A DNA stretch of 64,000 nucleotides, taken from contig JYIP02000001.1 of the NCBI GenBank assembly GCA_001051155.2, positions 1,674,001 to 1,738,000 on the forward strand, written 5' to 3'. A program made the position numbers and the translations under genes. Positions 23,164-34,594 of the stretch are shown here, one piece after another. The DNA comes from Chrysoporthe austroafricana (Eukaryota; Ascomycota; Sordariomycetes; Diaporthales; Cryphonectriaceae). The notes under the pieces were generated by a model, which saw only the letters and a program-made list of their open reading frames with translations, ran no database searches and was not told the DNA's origin. Each line of letters begins with the position of its first letter. Position 1 is the first letter of the stretch.

Positions 23164-24780
23164 TCACAGCAGCACAACAATGAGGCACAGCCAGCCGTCG
23201 GGGTACGCCGCCTCGCGCATCAACTCTTCCAGGGGCGCCGAGAACGGCACCGGCGCCCCGTGGAGCACAACGTTGGCCAGGACCGGATCCCTACTACTCG
23301 GGAACAGCGAGGGGAGCAGGCCGCGCAGGGCGGGGCCGAGGGTCTGGGGGGTTCCTGGCGCAGAAAGGTCTGGTCAGCCGCGAGGGCACGAGATAGCAGC
23401 CAAAAAAGAAAAAACAGGGCGGCCGCCCGCCTGCGGAGCCCGGGCTCGTGTGTGTGGCTCGCTTATCGGGAGACGGAGCTGGTGGTTTTTCCTGACGTGT
23501 GGGCACCCTCGCTTGGATATACCATACACGGTGGCAATATCCGTGGGGAGGGGGGGAGTTAGGACTATTGCCGTCCTTGCAGGCCAGGGCGTGTGGGTGA
23601 GGTGTCAAGATTTGCTGGGTCAGGGTCGGGAGGCACCGCTGTGGGGATGGATGGGCACTCACGGTTTGGCAAGCGAGGCGGGACGAGCGACTGCATCACC
23701 TTGAAGCTCCCTGGCGCAGACCCGCTGGCATCGCCGCCCGGCGGTGAGGAAGGGATGTAAATACGAATGGGGACGTGTTTGAGCGGTGTCGGAGGGTTGA
23801 GGAGCTGGGCGTTGACCTTGGCGAAGGAGGCGTAGTCATCTGGAGGGTGTAGACAGGCGTCAGTCTCACATTCCCATCTGGGATCAAAGATGGAGAATGT
23901 CGTGCAGCGGTCAGCTGGCTGTCATTAGCGACGGGGTGGAGAAAATGTCAACGGCAGCAGGGGCAGAAGGTCGTGTGCCGTGACGGTTGACGTGCAGGGT
24001 GTTATCGAAGTTTAATTAGAAGTGGCAGAAGTGGGGGTCTCAGAGGATGGCAGACGGTCAGAGCCATGTTATTCCAGTGATGGAATGTCTGAGCGCCGGA
24101 GGCGATGGACAGAGGTGTGACAGGCCCGAATGCGAGATTGTGGGGACCCGATAACGATGACAGCCTGGGGGCCCGAACGGCCCTCATCAAACTTACTATC
24201 CTGCACCGCATCCCAAAGTGCGGTGGTGTGTTCTTTGGAGAGGCTCATGATCTGTTTTGCGTTGCCGTTTCGAACGAAGTCGGCCTAATTTCCGGACCAT
24301 CGTCCCAAGGTCAGCGTTTGGCGCCCGCAAATCAGGCCAGCCCAACGGCCTTTTTTCACGTGCGGAGGGTTGAGGAGAATCCCCCCCCCCCGTCCGGTAT
24401 GCCCCAAATTGCCAACTCACCTCCTTCACCCCGTTGAGGAACGTATCGCCTATGTCCCACTCGTCGCCATCCCCTACCTCCAGCCTCCAGGGCAGCGGGG
24501 GTTGATATAGATCCACAAGCAGCCCCACAGCCAGATTGCGCAGCTGGATCTCCTCGTGGTGGAAACTGCTGCACGGAACGCTGAAGAAGGATGAGAGCCT
24601 CGGCAGCAGCTGGGCCAGGTAGCTAAAGCGCGGGACAGCGGTGATGAAGGGGCTGGCGGGCTGGTCCTTGCAGGTGATGAAGAGCGGTACGCGGCGGCTC
24701 CATAGCGTCTGGGGGATGCTGGTGCTGCGTTCGTGAGCGAGCGCCGGGTTTGGTGACGATGGCGATGAGGATGATTCCAT
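23164..24780 (-). CDS. atg5: Autophagy protein Atg5
   Basis: Four exons (24780-24421, 24284-24197, 23839-23663, 23354-23164) give 271 aa. Atg5 is conjugated to Atg12 and, with Atg16, forms the E3-like complex that lipidates Atg8 on growing autophagosomes. Exon 1 has [19 protein letters not shown], the [15 protein letters not shown] block and [19 protein letters not shown], then the [18 protein letters not shown] motif. Exon 2 carries the conserved [17 protein letters not shown], whose Lys (K in NAKQ) is the Atg12 acceptor by family knowledge. Exon 3 has [16 protein letters not shown] and exon 4 [18 protein letters not shown] and the closing [13 protein letters not shown]. Introns are 136, 357 and 308 nt, long for this window; intron 1 contains a run of G. 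An in-frame ATG 13 codons upstream (24819) is possible, but the second fits the usual start better. Confidence 0.95.
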
Positions 24781-27552
24781 CGTGCCACGAGTCATGTGGC
24801 GGATGGAGTGATCAGGCAAACACCGGCGTCAGAGACTCCGGAGCCAACGGAGGATAGTAGAGGATCAGAGGTGGTGTCAGGTCCGCCCCTGGGAAATTCA
24901 TCTAGACGCTGGAAATGCAACTGTTCAGGAGATGATGAAGGCGACGGCGGCCCTTGCTGCTCCACACTCAAAAGACGATCTGTCGTCGAACTCGTGCGGT
25001 CTCGACGCCTCGCCCGTAGTCTTGGCCCTTGGCTTTTGTGGATGGTTACATCGGCAACAGCTGGCAGGCTGGCGATCTTCGGGAGGCTATCAGAAAAGGC
25101 GCGTCATGACTCAGGCCGAGGCGCTGTCAGGAACCTGGGCTAGCCAGAGGATCTGGAGCTGGTGGTATTGTGTGGTTAGTGATGGCCTCACATGAGGTCG
25201 ACGTCGAACGTCGATAAGCGATTAGCCCTGGCAGCTAGGCGCCAAGCCGGCTTGGGCCTAGCCACTGCGGCCCCACCCGAAACCGAGCCGTCCCTTTTAG
25301 TAAGCGACCTCGTTTGATTTGGACCTCACTCCTCATTGAGACACACAGTAACAGTAGCGATGCAGCCACGCACTGCTTTGGGCGCGCTGCATGCTTCTCT
25401 CGGTCGTCCCCTTAATTGCATATCCCCCGGCATATAACCACAGAGAGTTATGCCTGAAGCGGCTGAGCCTGCATCTGCGCGTGTCTCGAGACGCCCGAAC
25501 TGCTTTCCTGATTGATGATCGCCTCTCGCGTTCAGGGTCGCCGTGGTATACCGCCGTCTCGCACCCGCATCTCTTACTTGATCCGTCGAGCATGTTGCTT
25601 TTTCGTCTTTGGTGCTGACGAATCCAATTGTCCCGTCGGGATTCGGCGAAAAACTCCATTCTTCCCCTCTCCTGGGGTCGTAGTCGGTCAGATGAACTGG
25701 CCAGGGCCCCGGGCGAGGGGTGGTTACACGAGCGACGCTTCGCCGTGGGCGGATCAGCAAATGATAAGATGGGCATCTGCGTGACTCCGCGAACAGGGCC
25801 TGCTCTCTATGGCTGGAGTGGTCCGATAGCCGGCGCTGCTAGCGGGCACGCCGCCGTGCCTCGACACCCTCTCCGCCTTACACGGGCAGCAATCATCATG
25901 AACTACAGGCGAAACATGCCATCTCCCCTCCCTCTCTCCCACGTCGGGCGATCAGACGCAACCCATCACATGTTGTCGCGCAGGAGGCTGCGCGGCCGCC
26001 TGGGGGCCAGACAGCAAGTCAGTCCGGAAGCTTAGGCCCCGTGACCAGAGCCCGCGACGTCGGGTCCGACGACGCCACGATATGCCCGACCAGGCTTTCG
26101 ACACGCCTCTTGCATGCGAAGGATTTTGGCATGTCTGCATTCGTGCTAGCACCCACGGCGGCTGACCTCGGTCAGAGCTCAATTCAGACCGGTTCCCAAT
26201 GAGCTGGGACTTAGCTCTTACACGGAGCAACATGCCTGCATGGGTTCCAGGTCACTCGCATCGCCGTGCCGCCCGCCTAGAAAGTACATTGCAGAAGTAC
26301 ACATCCTCCCCAACGTTTCCCGACCGTTTTTCTCTCACGGTGATTGAAGCTGCTGCCAGCCTATGAGCTGCGTTACACCACACCAGGCATTCCAGTATCT
26401 GGACGAATGCAGCGGTCTGTGATTTAGCAGTATTGCACCTCTCTCCAATTCCACACACCTGACAGGATCTGATTGTTGGTCCGACATGACTGGACATTCT
26501 AGGTGTTGAAGTCTGCTATCGGCCTCGCGTGCGTATTTTGATAAAGATGCTAGGCTGAAGTCTGCAATGCGTACGACTCTTTTTCGAGAATTGACAACCA
26601 CCAACCTGATCTGGAAGAAAGTGGGACTTAGGGAAGACGAGTCCCTCACCTATGCATTTGCGAACGTGACTCAGGGGACACTCGTCGGGCACGACTTGAG
26701 TCCTATACGAGCAACGAATCCTCAAACCTGCCCGGAACCATCCTTCACGCCCCGGTTCCCCTCTCAACAACCCTTTTGAGGCCGAGGGAGGTCAGACAGC
26801 CTCATGGACGGCGAGGGGTCTCCTACCTTGACATATTAACCTCAAAATTGGAAGGACGTATTTCTCCTGGTTGGACGAGGCCTGCCTCCGAAGGTAATCA
26901 TGCGCGACATCTAGTGCGGATCCCTCAGCACAGTGCCTGTTTCAATGTTGAATAAATGCACTACGAGAGCTTTCTCTTGCGAAGAGCATGACGGCTATAA
27001 AGCAATACCATATCAAGGATTGCGGAACTCAAGGGCGTTGTAGGTACAGCAGCCATCAGGTTTCGGTTGGGGCGAATATACGGCCATGAAGTCTCTACCA
27101 GGTAAGACAATATACTGGACGATGTGAACAAGCAAGGCCTTAGTTGCGCAAGTAGAGCAAACTAGAATCATAGACCATTACCGATGCGTCTCTCCTCTTC
27201 GATGTTCCAATGCAAGTCAATGATGTAAACTCGCTCGAGGATGAAGGCAAGTCGAGTCTGAGCAAGGTCTCGAACCCTTGGACGGAGTCTAGAGAAATTA
27301 GAATCAGGAAGCACCGTGCTAGGGAGATCCAAGTGTACTCTTAAACATGCACCAATTGAGTATCAAAACAGTTTCAGGCGAAGGGATGTCTCTTGAGAGA
27401 AACGCCCCCAAGTCCACGATGCCTGAGACCGAAGGATGAAGGCTGAGATCTTCAACTGCCTCACCCCTCTGATGTTATTTCTGCCATTGACATTTGGAGG
27501 CCCGTCTTTGCAGGGAAGCAGTGGACGACCTATAACGATCACAGAAGGTCGA
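24781..27552. other. Intergenic stretch, no supported gene
   Basis: Its left end is the atg5 promoter. Two overlapping minus-strand frames of about 145 codons end at about 25330. One contains a readable piece (DYDPRRGEEWSFSPNPDGT), but it has no start context, signal peptide or family match that I recognise, so it is not called. From 26.2 to 27.5 kb frames are short on both strands. Confidence 0.4.
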
Positions 27553-27680
27553 TAGCTGCACCAGGTTTCGACCCTGGGATATCCGGTCATGGGCCCAGTT
27601 GCCTGCAACTAGGTTACATTTGTTAGTCACTCAGTAAATATGATGAGTATCAACTCACTCTGCCTCTGAGCTATGCGATT
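27553..27680 (-). other. tRNA-like sequence, probably a degenerate relic
   Basis: On the minus strand a D-arm-like TAGCTCAGAGGCAGAGT (around 27656-27675) is followed by AGTTG (27651-27655), a 49-nt loop, and a complementary CAACT (27597-27601). A T-arm-like CCAGGGTCGAAACCTGG follows (27561-27577) with a perfect 5-bp stem and a 7-nt loop differing from TTCGAAA only at its first base. The long loop could be an anticodon loop plus intron. However, the acceptor stem pairs poorly (three of seven positions mismatched or wobble), the region before the T-arm is 19 nt, and the anticodon is ambiguous, so a functional tRNA is unlikely. Confidence 0.25.
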
Positions 27681-28844
27681 TGTCCCTTGTGTAATCACTA
27701 GACAGCGACGCTCTCATCTGCCCAGTCCGGGACTCGTGGCGTACGCCCGAACAAGACTGAAGGCTATTGTAGTGAGTGGGCTGGCGGAGAAGAGGAGGCA
27801 ATGCGTGAGCCGCTTTCAATGCCAAAGGTTGAACCCGGGTGCCACTCGCTTATGCAATTGAGACGCTCAGGGCTTGAGTATCATCATACCTCAAGATCCA
27901 CACGTCACCCACTGTTCACTCATCCATCCTCTGCGAATTTGTCTTGGCCTTAGGGAATACTACCTCCATCCACCTATAATAAACCATGACGATGCCCCTA
28001 TATGCTCCTCCTCCATGCAACTGCGGCCTCTTCTCCTGCCCCATCAGCTCGTCAGCCTGCCTCTACCTGCCAACCTGAGGCCTCCCAGACAGATCCACAT
28101 GCGATAATCCGCAATATTATACCTCCATCTGCCCGAGCCCCGACCTCTGTGAAAGCCAGCACGCGGCCACGTCACGGAGGGCTTCGGACAGATCCCTGCC
28201 CTTGGTCATCTTAACCGGCGGTGGCATGTCATGCCTCCTTCCTTTCATTCTCACATCGCCCTCTCTTTGGGGGTAGTTGAAGGACCTCCGGGGATGTTGG
28301 AGCAACAATTACTCCGCGGCGTGTAGCTGTCACACTGTCTTGAGCTTGCCAGGCGACTGACGAGCTTCGTTGTGGGCCATTTGGAGAGCAGCAATGAGGG
28401 CTCGCTATTCTGCGAAGGTCGGTGTACCTCAGTGGTGATTGTGCTCTTGGAGTGCGAGGGCTTTGATGTTATGTTGCGATGCTATGTGTATGTCGAGGAA
28501 CCGGAGCAGTATCGGGAGAATGACACGTCGGCCGGGACCGCAGCTTATCCGCAATTGACCCAGTTGAGCGATCGAATGAACATCGTCATAGAACAATTGT
28601 GAAATATCAGGAAGCGATTCAATAACTCATGGTTAGCAACCGGTGTGTGCGATTACCTAGACGAGAAAGACCATAACTACTATCTTCCCCCCACTCTCAC
28701 TTAGTCAGTAGTTATTGAGTTACTTCAGTCCATCCCTCAGAACTCCAGAAATGCCCCACCCCGCGTGCAAGGCTGGCAAGCCCCATAGCAGTCTTCCATC
28801 AACAGGTCGTCAGCCCTCACAAACTCAGACGATGCTGCTCCAGA
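27681..28844. other. Intergenic stretch, no supported gene
   Basis: Short frames only. A second, weaker tRNA T-arm-like word (GGGTTCAACC on the minus strand) lies near 27830. The right end is the 3' flank of the 2EXR gene. Confidence 0.4.
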
Positions 28845-29810
28845 TCAAGCAGGCTCGCCGGTAGTGTCGAAGACCTCGTAGAGCACTGCATCCCACTGGT
28901 CTAGGAAGTCTTCGCTGTGCAAGCTGGAAATGTCCTTGAGGAGCGTCTCCGGGGTACCGTCTCCGCCGAGGATGTAGACACTGAACGAACTCAGGTTGGG
29001 GTAGATCAAGCTGTCATACATAGGAGTCATGTTGCCTGGGTGCTTAAAATAGTCGGGGTCCGCACAGGGAGAGTGGTAGTGGCCGCAATGGGGGCATGAT
29101 GTCACAGGATCCCACATGAGCTCGCGCATCGTCAAGATCTTGGCGCAAACTGCGATTGGAAGCCGCTCGGTGAGCTGTTGGCCAGGAACGAGCCAAGGGC
29201 CCTCTAAGCCCTCGACCAACATCTCGAAGGACGCTGTCTGCACGATCTGCATGGGCACGGATCCTATGATGAAGACGTCTTTTTGGGGGTTGATATAGAG
29301 GCAGCCCTGGGGGGATGTGGTGGTCAACCGGGGCCTGCGATGTGCGCAAGGGGCGACACGCGAATGGGGAACGAAGCTATAACATACCACCGGCTCGCCC
29401 TGCTCGTCGGCCTCCAGGTCAACCTGGTGCGCACACCCGAGATCATAGCGCAGTCCGCCGTCATCGTCATACCAGTCTATCTCAGAGCCCAGGTTGTGAT
29501 TCACGCGGGCGCCCATTGCCAGGACGCCCAGCCTGATGTAGGTCCCAAGGGCAGCCTGGCGGAACTCTACGTTGACATACAGGAGGGGGGACGGGTCGTT
29601 CGCGAGGTCCTCCGTGGGGGAGATGCGGCGCGTGCTGTGGTCGAGCAGAACCGCCCGCGCCGGGCGCTGTTCCTGGTCCTCGTCGAGGGCGGCCGTGATG
29701 ACGAGCAGCCGGAGCTCCGCTGGCAGCTCGGGGAATTTGTGGAACTCGGTAAGCTTCTCCCCCGCGGCGCCGCAGCTGCGTGCCTTGCCCTTGCTCCTGG
29801 TCTCGACCAT
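28845..29810 (-). CDS. 2EXR domain protein (fungal, function unknown)
   Basis: One uninterrupted frame of 321 aa begins at the ATG at 29808-29810, preceded on the coding strand by a long A-rich leader. After a basic N-terminus (TRSKGKARS) comes FHKFPELPAELRLLVITAAL at about residues 23-42, then a PSPLLYVNVEFRQAALGTY segment near residue 73-91. Together these form the 2EXR domain, a family very abundant in filamentous ascomycetes and sometimes described as F-box-like. The C-terminal half has a cluster CPHCGHYHSPC (about residues 249-259) that may bind a metal, and the block NPQKDVFIIGS is typical of these proteins. Molecular function is unknown; no signal peptide or membrane segment is seen. 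It is followed upstream by the zinc-knuckle gene on the same strand, 844 bp apart. Confidence 0.8.
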   Translation of the reverse strand: MVETRSKGKARSCGAAGEKLTEFHKFPELPAELRLLVITAALDEDQEQRPARAVLLDHSTRRISPTEDLANDPSPLLYVNVEFRQAALGTYIRLGVLAMGARVNHNLGSEIDWYDDDGGLRYDLGCAHQVDLEADEQGEPVVCYSFVPHSRVAPCAHRRPRLTTTSPQGCLYINPQKDVFIIGSVPMQIVQTASFEMLVEGLEGPWLVPGQQLTERLPIAVCAKILTMRELMWDPVTSCPHCGHYHSPCADPDYFKHPGNMTPMYDSLIYPNLSSFSVYILGGDGTPETLLKDISSLHSEDFLDQWDAVLYEVFDTTGEPA

Positions 29811-30654
29811 TTTTTTTTTTTCTTTTTATTTCACTTCTGTCTTCTTGATACTGAGTCGATGCTCAGATGAACTCTGGCTGACGTGGTGTCGAGACGAGAG
29901 TCTGGTGCTGTGGGTGTAGGATGGTGGAACGAAGGGATGCAGAGCTGTTGAGAAGCTGATGCTGATGCGGGATGGTGTGGCTGCCAGCGGGGAATCGCTG
30001 ATAGGGCGGAAAGATGGCGGCTGAAACATTTGGGGCGGGGGAAAGCGATCAACTCACAAAAGAAAGGGCTAGAGGAGATCACATGTACTTGCCAGCTCCG
30101 GTTGCCTGCGGAGGTACAGAGCTGCTGCAGCTGCTGCAAGCTACTGTCAGAAGCGCGAGCTGGGGGCAGCAGGCACGCGCCCCAAAATATAGCCCCATCA
30201 GTGCAAGTCTACGTTGCGAGCCAATTCTTTGTGGACCTTAAGGCGCGACAAACATGCTTCCAGGAAAAGGATCCTCGTCATCAGAATATATGGTGTTTCG
30301 AGTGACTCAGACCAAGTCATTGCAAGGCTACATCTACAAACTACCTACGTACGAGCTTGCGACGAGGAGCCCCTGGAGACGGGAGCATTTTGGGGGTGGA
30401 GGGAGGGCAGATACTGAGAGCGAGCCAAAGTGATGGCTATGAGAGGGCAGTAGGACCCATAAGAAGAGCAGCTGTTCGGAGGGATGAATTTATGGACAGA
30501 CCATAAGCTATCTTTACAGGCTCACGAGCCTACGAGTCTCGCAGCTCTTGAGGTCTACCTACTCCCGTCGAGTCTCAATCGCACTGGCCAGCGTGGTGTC
30601 GGATCCGCCCATAAGAGATACCATCACCTTCTCAGCATTGCTCCCTGTGACTCT
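29811..30654. other. Intergenic region between two minus-strand genes
   Basis: It begins with a T-rich run at 29810-29830 (A-rich on the coding strand of the 2EXR gene), which would be part of that gene's leader, then its promoter, and ends with the 3' flank of the zinc-knuckle gene. No coding frame is supported. Confidence 0.55.
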
Positions 30655-32859
30655 TTATCCTTGATCCCGACCACGGCCGCGATTCCGTTTGCTAAAGTTA
30701 CTGAATCCGCCACGACCCCGGTTACTTCCTCCTCCACCGCCTCCACGGGAGCCCCCTTGCTGCTGAGGTCCTGTGGCTTGGGTCCGAGGAGGCGCCTGGA
30801 TGGGCTTGGGAACCTTCCTACCGTTGCGCAGAGGGTAGTTCTTACCTCCCCGCTGTGGAGGCGGAGTCGGAGGGGTATCCTCAGGCCAGGGGTTTCGGTT
30901 GCGTCGAGGATAGCGTGCGTTTGTGTTCTGCTGTTGCTGCTGCTGCCGCCTCTTGGGGTTTGACGGGGCCGCTGTCGATGCTGCCGAGGTTCCACCAAAG
31001 CTGATGTTCGATGCTATCTGGATCTTGCCGGTGGACGTCTTGGCGGGGCGCGCTGCGGTACCTCGGACGAGAGAATCCGCGTGATCCTCGTCATCGCTCT
31101 CTTCGAAGATGATATGTGACTGTGGCTTGATGCTGCGACCGGGAATGACGGGCTTCGAGACGCCTGGTGGAGGAGGGAGAGCGTTCTTGTACGTGAGGGC
31201 TTCCTCAGTGCTTGCGGGGTCGATGTACAGGGAGGCGGCCGAGAAAGTCCAGGTCTTGGTTGGGGGAAGACTGAGGTCAGCAAGACCACAGTCTCCGCCG
31301 TAGTGACCCTCTTCACCGCAGCAATAACAGAACATCGGTAGCGACTTGACCTTCTTGACGCTGCCTGGCCGAGGGCGGTAGGCCTGCCAGAGGCTGCTGC
31401 AATTCTGCTCCGTGTGGTCTTGGCCCGCGCAGACGGCGCACTCCACCGCGACCTCGCCTGGGGCTACCGCAAGCTTCTCTGGGCATGCCGCTTTGGTATG
31501 TCCAAGCTGCTTACACTTGCCACACCGTTGGCGCGTCGGGCACTCGTAATTGAAGTGCGGGCCCTGGCAGAACCTGCAGGTCGTCTCGGAGCAGCGTGCT
31601 GTGGGATGGCCGTGTTGGGCGCAGGTGAGGCAGAAGATTGCGTTGTCTGGGACTTCAGGGTAGTAGCGGTGGCGCTGGTCAAGCTCAGCTTGAGGCACCG
31701 GTACATTTGGCTCGTCGGCGGCGCAGTCCACTGTAACATTGCCGGCTTGGCCGCGCTCAACCCCGTCACCCTCCTTCTCTATCGCTGTGTGCTGTACCTC
31801 CTGGGCAGCGGCGCGGTCGCCTGAATCCACTGCAACGCCGTTGTCGGCATTGTTGGGCTGTGGTGAGCTGGCGGAGGTAACAGCCTTCGGATTGGAAGTT
31901 GCGGGTGTAGGGGCAGCAGAGACGGCCTGTTGCCGCTGTTCGTTTCCTTTGGCCTGCTTGGCCTGCCTCTTTGCCAGATTTTTGGCCATTTTCTTAGGAT
32001 CGGGCTTGAATTCACCAGCAAATTCTCGCAAACGGCTGGCTTCGGGGATCTTCAGCTGTTTCTGGGCGGTGCTCCTGATCAGTGGGGGCATGTCAGGCAC
32101 GATATCGACCTCCATCCGCTTCAGAAACGCCTTTTGCAACAAGCTAGGTGCGAGCCCGACCTTGTTGATGTTGTCCTGGTTCTGGGCCACAAATGCCTCA
32201 CACCACTTGTCCAGCATCGATTCGAATATCTCCAGCCAGGTGGTACCCACGACATACTCAGATTTGATAGGGTTGACAACCCACTGAAGGTCCCGTTTGC
32301 TGAGCGGCGTCACGGCCTTTGCTTCACCAGCCTGAAGGGCCTGCATAAGCCCGGCGCGCTCTTGAGGCGTCAACGGATTGTACACCAACAGATCGGGGTT
32401 GCCGTTCTGCATCGAGCCCTGGGCGCCTGCCCCAAAAGAGGTGCGCAGTCCGGGTACCGCAGAGGCTGGTTGCGCTGGTTGTGAAGAACCCTTGGGAGAA
32501 GATCCCGAGTCGTGTCCATCGCCTGAGCTCGAGATCGATCTGTTCTTGCGACTTCCATGGGGGTTGACTGCCCCCTCGTCGACGCTCGTGGGCGTATCGC
32601 CATCCGCGCTGCCGACTGAGAAGTCTTTCCTGGCTTTCTTGCGTGGGGGAAAGTCGTCTTCGTCCCACTCTTGCCCGTCATTCTGCACTGCGTCGGCCAT
32701 TGGGCGTTTGCCCGTCGCTGCTGGCGAGGGCTCACCCGCCGCACCAGACTTCTCAGCCTCCCCCCCATCATCAGCCGGTGCTGGGGCGATCGGCGGTGCG
32801 AGATCACCGGGGCCCGTCACCCCGGCCGCTTCCCCTATTGGAGCCTCTTCGTCGGCCAT
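30655..32859 (-). CDS. Five-zinc-knuckle protein, Air1/Air2-like TRAMP component
   Basis: Starting at the ATG at 32857-32859 (context ACGATGGCC) gives 734 aa without an intron; an in-frame ATG at 32925 would add 22 basic residues. Five zinc knuckles lie at about residues 408-525: CLTCAQHGHPTARC, CRFCQGPHFNYEC, CGKCKQLGHTKAAC, CAVCAGQDHTEQNC and CYCCGEEGHYGGDC. All are C-X2-C-X4-H-X4-C except the second, with X3 before His. Air1/Air2 also have five, and the linker between knuckles 4 and 5 holds LWQAY where yeast has IWRXY, the motif that docks on the poly(A) polymerase Trf4. TRAMP marks aberrant nuclear RNAs for the exosome. The N-terminal 200 residues are acidic and disordered with a PPRKKARK nuclear signal; the C-terminus is an RGG-type tail, a likely arginine-methylation and RNA-binding site. 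The protein is much longer than yeast Air2 (about 340 aa). Confidence 0.85.
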   Translation of the reverse strand: MADEEAPIGEAAGVTGPGDLAPPIAPAPADDGGEAEKSGAAGEPSPAATGKRPMADAVQNDGQEWDEDDFPPRKKARKDFSVGSADGDTPTSVDEGAVNPHGSRKNRSISSSGDGHDSGSSPKGSSQPAQPASAVPGLRTSFGAGAQGSMQNGNPDLLVYNPLTPQERAGLMQALQAGEAKAVTPLSKRDLQWVVNPIKSEYVVGTTWLEIFESMLDKWCEAFVAQNQDNINKVGLAPSLLQKAFLKRMEVDIVPDMPPLIRSTAQKQLKIPEASRLREFAGEFKPDPKKMAKNLAKRQAKQAKGNEQRQQAVSAAPTPATSNPKAVTSASSPQPNNADNGVAVDSGDRAAAQEVQHTAIEKEGDGVERGQAGNVTVDCAADEPNVPVPQAELDQRHRYYPEVPDNAIFCLTCAQHGHPTARCSETTCRFCQGPHFNYECPTRQRCGKCKQLGHTKAACPEKLAVAPGEVAVECAVCAGQDHTEQNCSSLWQAYRPRPGSVKKVKSLPMFCYCCGEEGHYGGDCGLADLSLPPTKTWTFSAASLYIDPASTEEALTYKNALPPPPGVSKPVIPGRSIKPQSHIIFEESDDEDHADSLVRGTAARPAKTSTGKIQIASNISFGGTSAASTAAPSNPKRRQQQQQQNTNARYPRRNRNPWPEDTPPTPPPQRGGKNYPLRNGRKVPKPIQAPPRTQATGPQQQGGSRGGGGGGSNRGRGGFSNFSKRNRGRGRDQG

Positions 32860-34594
32860 CGTCAACCCAGGCGGGGCGTCGTCTCTGCAGTATCTTCTTC
32901 GTAGCCGAGATCGTGGCCTTGTCATAGACTCGGCTAGTCTCGTCCTCCCCCCTCTGAAGCCTTTCCCGCGTCGGCCCCACCCGTCTGTAATTAGGCGGGG
33001 GCCCCTATCTTGCGCAATACGAGTCTCGACACGCCGTAGATATGCCCCCTCAGTCTCCCACAGCCTAGGCAGGGCGAGATGAGATGTTCACAATGGGGCG
33101 GGATAGGTGATAGGCGCTAAGGTTGGACGAAAATGAGAGACTGTGGCCTGAGGTGGAACGAGACCCTTGAAAAATTCACCAAGGTGGCTAAGCAGGGTGT
33201 GGTGATTCCAGCCTAAAGAAGGCGATTTATCCTTTGACGATAGACTACGCCACGTGATAGACCTTAGCGTCTTCGGGGAATGGGGAGACCCGGGTCGGAG
33301 GGCCAGAGCGGGAGACAGGTAGAGGTGGTCGCCCCGGGCAGATGCACGGTATGGTGTAGATATCTCTTGCGATCTCGAGGAGCGCGTCTCGTCAAAAAAT
33401 CGTCGACGAAGCGACCAGGTATCCGGTTTGACAGGGGCCCTGGTAGTGCCCAGATCGGAACGTGCCTGCCGAGAACCCTACTCAGTAGTGGTGCCTGCCA
33501 GCCCGTGCAGGCGTGGTGCAGGAGAGGCTCGGGGGCGCCACGGGGGGTGTGGTTAGTGCCGGAGCTTGGGGGTACCTTGTCTGGCATACAAATTGCGCGG
33601 TGGGCCGGGTAACGGCGGCCGCGGCAGCCTAACAGGCAAACGGCGCTGGAGTCCGCGGACCAAAGAGCACCCAGGGATATGGATTGCGGTGCAGCAGAGG
33701 TGCAGGTGGCATGCTGGAGCTGGGTCTAGACACACTGGGCAGACCAAGGACCCTGTCTCTGCTCAACATCATATCTCCACGTCACTGTTAAAGACGGTCA
33801 CGAGAACCTGCAGCTGGTCAACCTCCGCGTTTGATCGATTGCTGGTCTGGCTCGACTCCGCGCAGCCGTCCTCCTTCTCTTCTCGTCCATCGCTACTGTG
33901 TGAGTGTGCTGTGTCCTGCTCCCCTCTCTCCCCCCCGACAATGGCGGTGACATGGCAGGTCAACAACCCCTTCTCAACACCATGATCGGCCGGATCCTGT
34001 CTGACCTCCCTGGCCTGGCCGGCGCACCATGCCCACGTTGCGCCCGGGCCTGCGGTGCACAGAGATCCGGCGACGTGCAACACGGGCTGAGTCCAGTCTG
34101 GGACCCGCGCCCAATCGTCCAAGGCGCAACTGGATCCTGTCATCCCAACAAGACACGCGCCTTTTCGAGACTGCAGCCCTCCTCCTCCTCCTCTCCCCCC
34201 TTCCTGACCGGTCCAGCTCGCTTGGTTGCGTCAGAGGCGGTTGGCTGACCTTAGCTGCTTGCTCCTTAGCCATCTTTCTTGAATCGATACCGTTTTATCT
34301 CTTTCACCACCGACCGAACCCCTTCGCGCCCGCCCCAGGCACAGTTCGACAGCACGCGGAGCCGCACGAAGCCCAGCTGGACAAGGTTGTTGACCCGAGG
34401 TCTCTGCATCCCGACCGGCCACTGCCCGCCTCGCCTTTGTTCCCCCGAACCTCCCGCCCAACCGGCCGGACGGCCAGCAGACTTTCCTAGCGGTTCCCGA
34501 CAACACCGGCAAGCTGTCTTCCCCAATCCTCCTCCAGCGTACCGTCTCCTACGACGCGGGCACCAATCCTCCGCGTCGAGGAAGTGTGTACAAA
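32860..34594. promoter_or_regulatory. Divergent intergenic region between the Air-like gene and orm1
   Basis: The 1.7 kb must carry the promoters of both genes. A CT-rich tract at about 34180-34220 and further pyrimidine-rich sequence up to the orm1 start suggest a long orm1 leader. Frames of about 100 codons on both strands have no motif. Confidence 0.5.

Noticed and set aside
22538..23704. 388-codon plus-strand reading frame
   Set aside because: It is antisense to atg5 exon 4 and intron 3, has no motif, and its openness follows from the GC-rich codon use of atg5 on the other strand.
31414..32484. Plus-strand frames of 130-180 codons
   Set aside because: Antisense shadows of the zinc-knuckle gene, whose minus frame has five CCHC motifs.
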